The position numbers and the translations under genes were made by a program. The notes below the pieces were generated by a model. It made no database searches. It was not told the DNA's origin and saw nothing but the letters and a program-made list of their open reading frames with translations. A DNA stretch of 64,000 nt from assembly GCA_013697825.1 (NCBI GenBank), contig JACCWD010000115.1, positions 1 through 64,000 of the forward strand, read 5' to 3'. This stretch comes from Rubrobacter sp. (lineage in GTDB: Bacteria > Actinomycetota > Rubrobacteria > Rubrobacterales > Rubrobacteraceae). Positions within the stretch are counted from its first letter, which is position 1. The number at the start of each line of letters is the position of its first letter. Positions 57,226-64,000 of this stretch are shown piece by piece.

Positions 57226-58401
57226 TCAAAGCGCCGAGTTCAAAATTCCTTCGACTTCTTTTTCCGAAGGCATGCGCGGCGTGTTCGACATGACGCCGTC
57301 GTTCATCGCATCCTCGACGAGGAGAGGAAGCATCTCCCGCCCGACTCCGAGGTTCGAGAGCTTCGGCTCGCCCATGACGCGCTTTATGAGCCGCTCGGCC
57401 TCGGAGATGAAGGATCGAGCGTTTGCTTCGTCGTCTTTTTCCGCGTGGGAGACACCGAGGGCGGCGGCGAGGGGGGCGAGCTTGCCGGAACTCGTCGGGA
57501 GGTTGAAATCCATGACTTGCGGAAGCACGGCGGCGAGCGCGGCCCCGTGCGGCGCGCCGACCCTCGCGCCGACGGGGTGGGCGATCGCGTGGCAAAGCCC
57601 GAGCCCCGTCCCGCTCGCGAAGGAGAGTCCCGCGAGGTGCGCTGCGAGGAGCATTTGCGACCTCGCCTCCGCGTTCCCTCCGTCCTCGACCGCTTTCGGG
57701 AGCCACTCGAAGACCATTCGGACGATTTGCGAGGCGAGGCCGTCGGCGTACGGGTTTCCGTTCTTCGACATCGCGGCTTCGAGGGCGTGGGTGAGGGCGT
57801 CGAGTCCGGTCGCCGCCGTCGCCCCCGGCGGAAGCCCGAGGGTGAGGTTCGGGTCGAGGACGCTCGCCTTCGGGTAGACGCTCTCGTGGCCGACATAGAA
57901 TTTCCGCTCTTTCGACGGGTCTGTGATGACGCCGAATCCGTTCGTCTCCGAACCCGTCCCCGACATCGTCGGGACAGCGATGACCGGGAGTCCGGGGGTC
58001 GGGATCTCGTTCCGGAAATCGAGGCCGCGCACATCCCCGCCGTTCACCGCGTGGAGCGAGATCGCCTTCGCCGCGTCCATCGAACTCCCGCCCCCGACCG
58101 CGACCACCACGACCCCCCGAACCCCGAAGCCCGTGAGAGCTTCACTCCCGGCCTCGACATCGGCGGTGGATGGGTTCGGCGACACCGAATCGAAAGACGA
58201 AGTTTCAGTCTTCGCCGCTTCGAGGGAAGCGCGCACCTCGTCCACGATGCCGGACGCGCTCACGCCGGAGTCCGTCACGACGAACGCCCTCGACGCTACG
58301 AGTCCCCAAACCATATCGCCGAGGCGTTTCGACTCGCCCGCCCCGAAGACCATGCGACCGGGGAAAGTCATGTCGAGAGATCTCTCAGCGAGTTTGTCCA
58401 T
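57226..58401 (-). CDS. Iron-containing alcohol dehydrogenase 2
   Basis: A 391-residue group III alcohol dehydrogenase. It shows RMVFGAGESKRLGDMVWGLV, VVAVGGGSSMDAAKAISLHA, LPVIAVPTMSGTGSETNGFG, LDALTHALEAAMSKNGNPYA, LCHAIAHPVGARVGAPHGAA. Metal ligands are Asp of GLDALTHA and His of THA, CHAIAHP and PHG. The family includes lactaldehyde and 1,3-propanediol dehydrogenases and 4-hydroxybutyrate dehydrogenases. ATG 58401 lies two bases after the ALDH stop, so the two are coupled. Being the last gene of an operon with an enolase-superfamily enzyme and an ALDH suggests oxidation or reduction of a small hydroxy-aldehyde. Confidence 0.88.
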   Translation of the reverse strand: MDKLAERSLDMTFPGRMVFGAGESKRLGDMVWGLVASRAFVVTDSGVSASGIVDEVRASLEAAKTETSSFDSVSPNPSTADVEAGSEALTGFGVRGVVVVAVGGGSSMDAAKAISLHAVNGGDVRGLDFRNEIPTPGLPVIAVPTMSGTGSETNGFGVITDPSKERKFYVGHESVYPKASVLDPNLTLGLPPGATAATGLDALTHALEAAMSKNGNPYADGLASQIVRMVFEWLPKAVEDGGNAEARSQMLLAAHLAGLSFASGTGLGLCHAIAHPVGARVGAPHGAALAAVLPQVMDFNLPTSSGKLAPLAAALGVSHAEKDDEANARSFISEAERLIKRVMGEPKLSNLGVGREMLPLLVEDAMNDGVMSNTPRMPSEKEVEGILNSAL

Positions 58402-58403
58402 CC

Positions 58404-59918
58404 TCACACCCCGAACTCGAACCACGTCGTTTTCAACTGCTCGTATTGCTCCATCGCGTGGAGGGATTTGTCGCGTCCGTTCCCCGACTCCTTGAATCCC
58501 CCGAAAGGAACCGTCACGTCGCTCGCGTCGAAAGAGTTCACCCACACCGTCCCGGCCCGAAGCGCCGACGATACCCGGTGGGCCGTATTCACGTCGTTCG
58601 TCCACACCGAGGCGGCGAGGCCGTAATCCGTCGCGTTCGCGAGCGAGACGGCCTCCTCCGCGTCCTCGAACCCCATCACCGAGAGGACGGGGCCGAAGAT
58701 TTCCTCGTTCGCCACCCGCATCTCTTTCGTCACCCCGTCGAAGACGGTCGGCTCGACGTAAAATCCACCGCTCTCGGGGAGTCTCCGGCTTCCTCCGGCG
58801 GCGAGCTTCGCGCCTTCTTGCTTGCCGATGTCCACGTAGCCGAGGATGCGCTCCATTTGCGTCTCGTCCACGATGGCTCCGAGCTTCGTGTTTGGGTCGA
58901 GGGGGTCTCCCGGCGGCATGGTTTTAGCGATGGCGGCGACTCGTTCGATGAGTTCGTCCTTTATTTCCCTCGCGGCGATGACCCGAGATCCGGCGTGGCA
59001 TGTTTGTCCGGCGTTGTAAAAGATGCCGGAGGCGATGCTCTCGGCGGCGGCTTGAATGCTCGGGGCGTCGGCCATTATTATTTGCGGGCTTTTCCCGCCG
59101 CATTCGAGCGAGACGCTCTTCATGTTCGATTCCCCCGCGTACCGGAGGAACGCTTTTCCGACCTCGGTGGAGCCGGTGAAGGATATTTTATCCACGCCCG
59201 TGTGGAGTCCGAGGGCTCGTCCCGCCGTCTCCCCGAAGCCCGGCACGACGTTCACCACTCCGTCCGGGATTCCGGCTTCGGTGGCGAGTTCGGCGAGTAA
59301 AAGGGCGGAGAGCGGGGATTGTTCGGCGGGTTTGAGGACGACGGAGTTCCCGGTCGCGAGCGCGGGGGCGAGCTTCCACGCCGTGATGATGAGCGGATAA
59401 TTCCACGGCACGACCGCCCCGACGACCCCGATCGGCTCGCGCGTGATGAGGCCGAGGGAGCCGGGAGCGGTGGGGGCAACCTCGCCGTGGCGTTTGTCGA
59501 TGGCCTCCGCGTACCACCGGAAATACATCGCCGCCGACGGAACGTCCACCGAGAGGGAGTCGGAGATCGGCTTTCCCACGTCGAGCGTCTCGATGAGGGC
59601 GAAGGTTTCGAGGTTCTCCGTTATGAGGTCGGAGAGGCGGAAGAGGATTTCTTTTCTTTCCGACGGGCTTTTCTTCGACCACCTTCCGTCCTCGAAGGCT
59701 TCCTGGGCGGAGCGAACGGCGAGATCCACATCCGCTTCGTCGCATTCGGCGATTTCGGCGAGGATGGCTCCGTCGCGGGGGGTTCGTTTCTCGAACTTTC
59801 GTCCCGAGGCGGCGTCGACGGGGCGGCCCCCGATCCACGCCCGCGTGCGGAACTCGATCCCTTTCGCCCGCTCCTCCCACTCGGAGAGATGGCCGTTTTC
59901 ATGCGCTTCGCTCGTCAT
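58404..59918 (-). CDS. NAD(P)-dependent aldehyde dehydrogenase
   Basis: A 504-residue aldehyde dehydrogenase. The NAD-binding section GVVGAVVPWNYPLIITAWKL with Asn, the FTGSTEVG loop, the catalytic Glu in SLECGGKSPQIIMAD and the Cys in FYNAGQTCHAGSRVIAAREI are intact. It is of the PuuC/DhaS/betaine-aldehyde group by motif (EIFGPVLSVMGFEDAEEA, VWVNSFDASDVTVPFGGFKE). The exact aldehyde is unknown; gamma-aminobutyraldehyde, betaine aldehyde and succinic semialdehyde are all credible in this neighbourhood. It is between an enolase-superfamily gene and an iron-ADH gene in one operon. Confidence 0.92.
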   Translation of the reverse strand: MTSEAHENGHLSEWEERAKGIEFRTRAWIGGRPVDAASGRKFEKRTPRDGAILAEIAECDEADVDLAVRSAQEAFEDGRWSKKSPSERKEILFRLSDLITENLETFALIETLDVGKPISDSLSVDVPSAAMYFRWYAEAIDKRHGEVAPTAPGSLGLITREPIGVVGAVVPWNYPLIITAWKLAPALATGNSVVLKPAEQSPLSALLLAELATEAGIPDGVVNVVPGFGETAGRALGLHTGVDKISFTGSTEVGKAFLRYAGESNMKSVSLECGGKSPQIIMADAPSIQAAAESIASGIFYNAGQTCHAGSRVIAAREIKDELIERVAAIAKTMPPGDPLDPNTKLGAIVDETQMERILGYVDIGKQEGAKLAAGGSRRLPESGGFYVEPTVFDGVTKEMRVANEEIFGPVLSVMGFEDAEEAVSLANATDYGLAASVWTNDVNTAHRVSSALRAGTVWVNSFDASDVTVPFGGFKESGNGRDKSLHAMEQYEQLKTTWFEFGV

Positions 59919-59978
59919 CGTTCGGCTCCGATCTTTTCGTCCGGGGGCTTCGTCCGGTGTTTTCGACCCACGGCTCCA

Positions 59979-61079
59979 TCACGAATATTTCTCGTCGAGG
60001 ATGGCTCCGAGGCCGGGGAGGCCGGGAATGGCGAGGCATCCTTCGTCGTCTATTTTCAGCGGCTCGGCGAGCATGAAGTCGCGGCGTTCGGGCGTCCATC
60101 CGGGCGGGTCGTACGGGAACTCGATGAAGGGGCCGCCGCCGACGCCCGCCGTCACGTGGAGGTTCGCGAGAACCCCGACGCCGTTCGTCCACGTGTGCGG
60201 GGTGAAGAGGCGGTTTTTGGCGAGCGCGAGTTCGGCGATGGTTCGTGAGCGCGTCATGCCGATGGAGACGAGGACGTCCGGCTGGTACACGTCGAGGGTG
60301 TCGGCTTCGAGGCACGCGAAAAGCTCGCTCGTCGTCCGGGACATCTCACCCCCCGCGACCCGCATTCCGCTCCCGGCCCGAATGCTCCGAAGTCCTTCGA
60401 TGTCGGTGAGGGGGAGGGGTTCTTCGAGCCAGAAAACATCGAGTTCTTCGAGGCGTTCGGCGATGTCGCGGGCGGCTTTCGGGTCGATGCTTCGGGATGT
60501 GTCCCCGGCCATGCGCCACGCCTCGTTGAGATCCACCATAATCTCCATCGTGTCCCCGACGGCGCCCCTCGCCGCCTCGACCGTCTTTATGCCTTCTTCG
60601 AGGCGGTTCGGGGCAATGCGGATTTTCATCGCTCGGAAGCCTTCTTCGCGGAGGGCGAGCGCGGATTCGGCGCGTTCCTCGGGTGGTTTGAGTTCGCCGC
60701 ACGAAGCGTACGCCGGAATCTTTTCCTCGCTCCCGCCGAAGAGGGTGGCGACGCTTTGCCCGGCTACTTTGCCGAGGATGTCCCACAGCGCGGCCTCGAC
60801 GGGCCAGAATTTCCCGGCGTGAAGGGCGATGGTTTCGAGGGTTCTCACGTGGCGCGATATTCGGAGTGAGTCTTTGCCGACGAAGAGGTGTTCATACTCC
60901 TCGAAGCCGGACATCGTATCTCCGGAGGCGACGCCCGTGATGCCTTCGTCGGTGTCAACGAAGACGAGCGTCGCCTCGAAGGAGCGGCGCGGGACGGGGT
61001 CCCATGCCGCGTGGAATGGCGGGTCGAGTTTGGTTTCGATTCGCTTCAGCCGGATGTTTGTGATTTCCACACGGCTCAT
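59979..61079 (-). CDS. Enolase-superfamily (mandelate racemase/muconate lactonising-type) enzyme
   Basis: A 366-residue protein with the N-terminal capping domain (ITNIRLKRIETKLDPPFHAA, LFVGKDSLRISRHVRTLETI) and the (beta/alpha)7 barrel. The catalytic Lys is in REEGFRAMKIRIAPNRLEEG (K-x-R in place of K-x-K), the metal Asp in IMVDLNEAW, Glu in FWLEEPLPLTDIEGLRSIRA and Glu in VAGGEMS, and a His in RLFTPHTWTNGVG, which is typical of the mandelate racemase subgroup (sugar-acid dehydratases). Substrate is unknown. ATG 61079 has a weak site. It heads the operon with ALDH and iron-ADH, 60 bases upstream of ALDH. Confidence 0.87.
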   Translation of the reverse strand: MSRVEITNIRLKRIETKLDPPFHAAWDPVPRRSFEATLVFVDTDEGITGVASGDTMSGFEEYEHLFVGKDSLRISRHVRTLETIALHAGKFWPVEAALWDILGKVAGQSVATLFGGSEEKIPAYASCGELKPPEERAESALALREEGFRAMKIRIAPNRLEEGIKTVEAARGAVGDTMEIMVDLNEAWRMAGDTSRSIDPKAARDIAERLEELDVFWLEEPLPLTDIEGLRSIRAGSGMRVAGGEMSRTTSELFACLEADTLDVYQPDVLVSIGMTRSRTIAELALAKNRLFTPHTWTNGVGVLANLHVTAGVGGGPFIEFPYDPPGWTPERRDFMLAEPLKIDDEGCLAIPGLPGLGAILDEKYS

Positions 61080-61244
61080 CGTACATGAGAAAGACGATTG
61101 TTTGACGTGTATCGCGCCGGGCTTTCGGGAGGCCGAATCGCTTTGCCCGCCTCGGAAGTCGAGGAGGGGGGAGTGGCCTTCGGCATTGCCGCGAGCGTCG
61201 CCTTCGCCGAAGCCCCACGGACGGGGAGAAAAAAGGCGTGGGTC

Positions 61245-61292
61245 GGAAGAAAAGCGACCGCCCCGGAGGCGGTGTGCCGTCCGGGGCGGTGG
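61245..61292 (-). terminator. Terminator after betaine-type ABC transporter operon
   Basis: CCGCCCCGGA (61258-61267) and TCCGGGGCGG (61280-61289) pair perfectly over a 12-base loop. On the minus strand the stem is followed by TCGCTTTTCTTCC, so it ends the transporter operon. Confidence 0.75.
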
Positions 61293-61314
61293 TGGTGCGG
61301 TTTTTCGTGCTTGG

Positions 61315-62271
61315 CTACTCGATGAAGCCTTCCTCGGTGAGCCAGTCTTCGGCGACGTCCTCGGGGAGTTCGCCGTCAACGTCAACGCGGGCGTTGAGTT
61401 GGGACATCGTGTCCATGTCGAGGGCGGCGGCTATCGGGTTGAAGACCTCGCCGAGTTGCTCGCCGGACTCGTCGAAGGTTTCTTGGCGCATGCTCACCGC
61501 CGGGTTGTAGACCGGGAAGAAGCCCATGTCGTCTTCGATGAGCTGGAGGTCGAGGGCGGCAATGCGTCCGTCGGTCTCGAAGACGGAGCCGAAGTTGCAC
61601 GGGTCGCCCTCGGCGATCCGATCGTAGACCACGCCGGTGTCGAAGAGGGAGACGTTCCCCTCGGGGAACTCGTATCCATACTCTTCCTCCATGCCCGGAA
61701 GGCCGTCGTCGCGCGAGTTGAACTCGCTCTCGACGCATATCGTCGCCTCGTCGGGACTCTCTTCGATGAGGGGGCCGATGTCCGACAAAGTCTCGACGCC
61801 GATCTCCTCGTAGGCGTCGGAGCGGACGGCGAGTGCGTACGTGTTGTTGAACGGGGCGGGCTCGAGCATCGTGATCTGGTTTTCTTCCTCGTCGGCGGCT
61901 TTGGCTTCGTCGTACTGTTCCTGGGGGTCGGGGATCGGGTCGGTGTTTCCGAGGTGGTTGATCCAGACCGTTCCCGTGTACTCCCAGTACATGTCTATTT
62001 CGCCGCCGATGAGAGCCTGCCGGGCCGCGTCGGTTCCCGCGAGTCCGACTTGATCCGTGACGTTCGCGCCCGCCGCTTCGAGCGCGGAGACGATTATATA
62101 TCCCAAAACCAATTGCTCGGTGAAGTCCTTCGAGCCGACGGTGAAGCTGGCGTCCGAAAGGTCGGTGCCGCTCGCGCTCTCCCCGCCGCCCCCCCCGCAT
62201 CCCGCCGCGAACATAGCGGCCGCGAAGACGACCCCGGCCACCCCGACCTTTAACCTGCCAAGCGATTTCAC
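61315..62271 (-). CDS. Glycine betaine/choline-type ABC substrate-binding lipoprotein
   Basis: A 318-residue lipoprotein. A Lys/Arg start, hydrophobic VGVAGVVFAAAMFAAGC with lipobox Cys at about 25, and a Gly/Ser-rich linker precede the OpuAC domain: FTVGSKDFTEQLVLGYIIVS, GGEIDMYWEYTGTVWINHLG, TYALAVRSDAYEEIGVETL, and ADEWLTEEGFIE-like end. The family (OpuBC/OsmF) binds glycine betaine, choline or other quaternary amines on the outer face. It is last of three genes in an OpuA-type operon, 28 bases after the permease gene. The motif WEYTGT is characteristic of the choline/betaine-binding group. Exact ligand cannot be told. Confidence 0.9.
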   Translation of the reverse strand: MKSLGRLKVGVAGVVFAAAMFAAGCGGGGGESASGTDLSDASFTVGSKDFTEQLVLGYIIVSALEAAGANVTDQVGLAGTDAARQALIGGEIDMYWEYTGTVWINHLGNTDPIPDPQEQYDEAKAADEEENQITMLEPAPFNNTYALAVRSDAYEEIGVETLSDIGPLIEESPDEATICVESEFNSRDDGLPGMEEEYGYEFPEGNVSLFDTGVVYDRIAEGDPCNFGSVFETDGRIAALDLQLIEDDMGFFPVYNPAVSMRQETFDESGEQLGEVFNPIAAALDMDTMSQLNARVDVDGELPEDVAEDWLTEEGFIE

Positions 62272-62299
62272 GTAACTGCTCTCCTCTCCATTGTGTTCA

Positions 62300-63145
62300 C
62301 TACAGACCCTTCGGGCGAAGCACGTCCTCGGCGATCCCGGCGACGTAGTCGACCGAAAGCGCCAATACAGCCGTCAAAACCGACCCCGTTATGAGGATCG
62401 TCTCACGGCTGAGTTTGATGCCCGTGTTTATGAAGTCGCCCATCCCGCCCGCGTTGATGAACGTCGCCAGAGCCGCCGTCCCCACCACGATGATGAGCGC
62501 CGTGCGGATGCCCGCGAGCATGATCGGGATGGCGAGCGGAAGCTCGATCTTCCACAACACCGACCTCTTCGTCATTCCCATCCCGCGCCCGGCCTCGATG
62601 ACGGACTGGTCAACCTGCTGGATGCCGACCATCGTGTTCCGAAGAACCGGAAGGAAGGCGGTGATGACGAGCGCGACGATCGCGATCGTGAACCCGAACT
62701 GGTTCAAAAGAACCGCGATGAGTACGATGACGCCGATCGAAGGCATAGCCTGCCCGGTACTCGCCACCGCCACGATATACGGCGACACCCTTCGCATTAC
62801 GGGCCGCGTCAGAATAACCCCCGCCGAAACCGCGAGCGCGACGACGGCGATGGTGGCGATGACGGTGATCTCCAAATGCCGGATCGTCTTCTGGATGATG
62901 AGCTCGGCGTTGAGGTTCCGCGCCTCGATGCTGTCGAGGGTCTGGCTGCTCACCCAAATATAAAGCGCCGCGCACACCCCGGCGAGTATGATCGGCATCG
63001 TGAGATACCGCGCGAGCTTGTACGGGAGGCTCGACGTCGGGCCGCCCCCTCCCGGCTTTCCGCTCGTCCCCGACTTCGTCTCGGCCGCCTCCGATTGCGG
63101 CGGGCGCGTCTTTTCCTCCGGGCGTGTTTGTTCGGGGGTTCTCAT
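62300..63145 (-). CDS. Glycine betaine/choline-type ABC permease
   Basis: A 281-residue membrane permease with about six helices. It has the binding-protein-dependent permease EAA-like loop VIEAGRGMGMTKRSVLWKIE, and ASTGQAMPSIGVIVLIAVLL, which is typical of the OpuAB/OpuBB family. The N-terminal ~40 residues are Pro/Glu/Lys-rich and cytosolic (EQTRPEEKTRPPQSEAAETK). The start codon ATG overlaps the stop of the ATPase gene (ATGA at 63142-63145), indicating coupling. It forms the membrane channel of the quaternary-amine importer. Confidence 0.92.
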   Translation of the reverse strand: MRTPEQTRPEEKTRPPQSEAAETKSGTSGKPGGGGPTSSLPYKLARYLTMPIILAGVCAALYIWVSSQTLDSIEARNLNAELIIQKTIRHLEITVIATIAVVALAVSAGVILTRPVMRRVSPYIVAVASTGQAMPSIGVIVLIAVLLNQFGFTIAIVALVITAFLPVLRNTMVGIQQVDQSVIEAGRGMGMTKRSVLWKIELPLAIPIMLAGIRTALIIVVGTAALATFINAGGMGDFINTGIKLSRETILITGSVLTAVLALSVDYVAGIAEDVLRPKGL

Positions 63146-64000
63146 CGCAGCACGTCCCGCTGGGGCTTGTCCGGACGGTTCGCGTCTTGCGGGCGCATGT
63201 CCTCGATGGCCGCGAGAACCGTCTCGAAGTCCACGACCCCTTGATACCGACCGTCGTCGTCCACCACGATCGCCGAGCCTTTGTATGAGGTGATCATGGT
63301 GTCGAGCGTGTCATACAAACTCGCCCGCGCCTCGACGATGGCGATGGCGGGCCATCCCGCCTCCTTGAGCGGAACGCCGTTTTGCTCGATGTTCGCCATG
63401 CCCACCCACCGCTTCGGCTTCCTCTCTCCGTCGAGGAGAAGCACATGCTCCTTGCCCGACTCGCGCATCTTCCGCCGCGCGTCGTCGTGGCTGTCTTCGA
63501 GGCTCGCCACCGGCCAGTCCGCCGGCTCGATGTCCCCGACTTTGCTGAGCGAGAGTCTCTTCAACGAAGCCCCCGAGCCGATGAAGTCCTCCACGAACTC
63601 CGAGGCCGGGTCGGTGAGGATGCGCTCCGGCGTGTCGTATTGCGCGATGATCGACCGTTCCTGCAAAATCGCGATCCGGTCGCCCATCTTTATTGCCTCG
63701 TCGATGTCGTGCGTGACGAAGATGATGGTCTTCCGAATGTCCTCTTGAATGCGGAGGAACTCATCTTGGAGACGATCGCGGGTGATCGGGTCGACCGCGC
63801 CGAACGGCTCGTCCATGAGCATGATCGGCGGGTCGGCGGCCATCGCGCGCGCCACCCCGACTCTTTGCCTTTGCCCGCCGGAGAGTTCCTTCGGGTACCG
63901 GCTCCCGTACGAGGCCGGGATCGAGACGAGCTCCATGAGTTCTTTCGTCCGCTCGGAGACGCGTTTCTTGTCCCAGCCGAGCATCTTCGGGACGGTCGCC
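63142..64000 (-). CDS. Glycine betaine/choline-type ABC ATPase with CBS domains (5'-truncated)
   Basis: The frame is still open at the window end, so the N-terminus including Walker A is missing; 285 residues are visible. The ABC signature YPKELSGGQRQRVGVARAMA, Walker B PIMLMDEPFGAVDPITRDRL and the switch FVTHDIDEAIKMGDRIAILQ are present. Two CBS units follow (about DWPVASLEDSHDDARRKMRE...RWVGM and AIVEARASLYDTLDTMITSY...DFETVLAAIE), as in OpuAA, where they sense ionic strength for osmotic control. It is the first visible gene of the operon ATPase-permease-binding protein. Confidence 0.92.
   Translation of the reverse strand, partial: ATVPKMLGWDKKRVSERTKELMELVSIPASYGSRYPKELSGGQRQRVGVARAMAADPPIMLMDEPFGAVDPITRDRLQDEFLRIQEDIRKTIIFVTHDIDEAIKMGDRIAILQERSIIAQYDTPERILTDPASEFVEDFIGSGASLKRLSLSKVGDIEPADWPVASLEDSHDDARRKMRESGKEHVLLLDGERKPKRWVGMANIEQNGVPLKEAGWPAIAIVEARASLYDTLDTMITSYKGSAIVVDDDGRYQGVVDFETVLAAIEDMRPQDANRPDKPQRDVLR

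Noticed and set aside
1-64000. tRNA or rRNA genes
   Set aside because: No cloverleaf-like or rRNA sequence was recognised by eye; a tRNAscan or Rfam run would be decisive.

Overview
The window is about 64 kb of high-GC DNA. It uses the Arg codons AGG/CGG and the Ile codon ATA freely, often starts genes with TTG or GTG behind strong purine-rich Shine-Dalgarno sites, and has many dispersed inverted repeats in its intergenic gaps. A complete polyhydroxyalkanoate (PHA) locus, a full set of betaine-type transporters and the general protein style suggest a Gram-positive actinobacterium, most like Rubrobacteria. That placement is inference; no rRNA or tRNA gene is present to settle it.

Layout. (1) 1-174: the tail of an IS110-family transposase. 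(2) 592-15602, all on +: a SulP anion transporter, a CBS-domain protein, five antiporter-like (NuoL/M/N, MrpA/D type) membrane proteins and a very long DabA (DUF2309) protein. This looks like an enlarged, energy-coupled inorganic-carbon uptake system, not a respiratory complex I, because none of the other Nuo subunits is present. (3) 15.7-33 kb: PHA metabolism. It contains two short-chain reductases (one PhaB-like), a PadR/PhaQ-type repressor, two phasin-like proteins, a PhaA thiolase, a class I PHA synthase, a class III synthase pair (PhaE, PhaC) and an acyl-CoA synthetase. A GNAT protein, a membrane-SnoaL fusion, a frameshifted acyl-CoA dehydrogenase and an alpha/beta hydrolase lie among them. 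The PhaE protein ends in what looks like a peripheral-subunit-binding (E3-binding) domain.

(4) 33-64 kb: an accessory catabolic region for amines, amino acids and small acids. It holds a hydroxyacid-oxoacid transhydrogenase, a lactonase, a class III aminotransferase, a BCCT transporter, a Glu/Leu-type dehydrogenase, a DUF6883/DUF4926 pair, DUF3830, an amidase, a hydroxyacid dehydrogenase with a GntR regulator, two divergent Asp/Glu-racemase-like proteins, a methyltransferase, a Rieske oxygenase with sarcosine oxidase and a LysR regulator, two nitrilases, asparagine synthetase, an enolase-superfamily/ALDH/ADH operon, and a glycine-betaine/choline ABC transporter cut by the window end. Together these suggest import and stepwise demethylation or deamination of quaternary amines and 4-carbon acids, with surplus acyl-CoA stored as PHA.

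(5) Repeats shape the whole window. One family of roughly 200-bp elements, with GGGAGTCGGGA-type ends, occurs at least eight times and supplies the C-terminal codons and stops of several unrelated genes. Other inverted repeats sit between convergent genes, often overlapping or touching the stop codons. No CRISPR array, prophage, rRNA or tRNA was seen.
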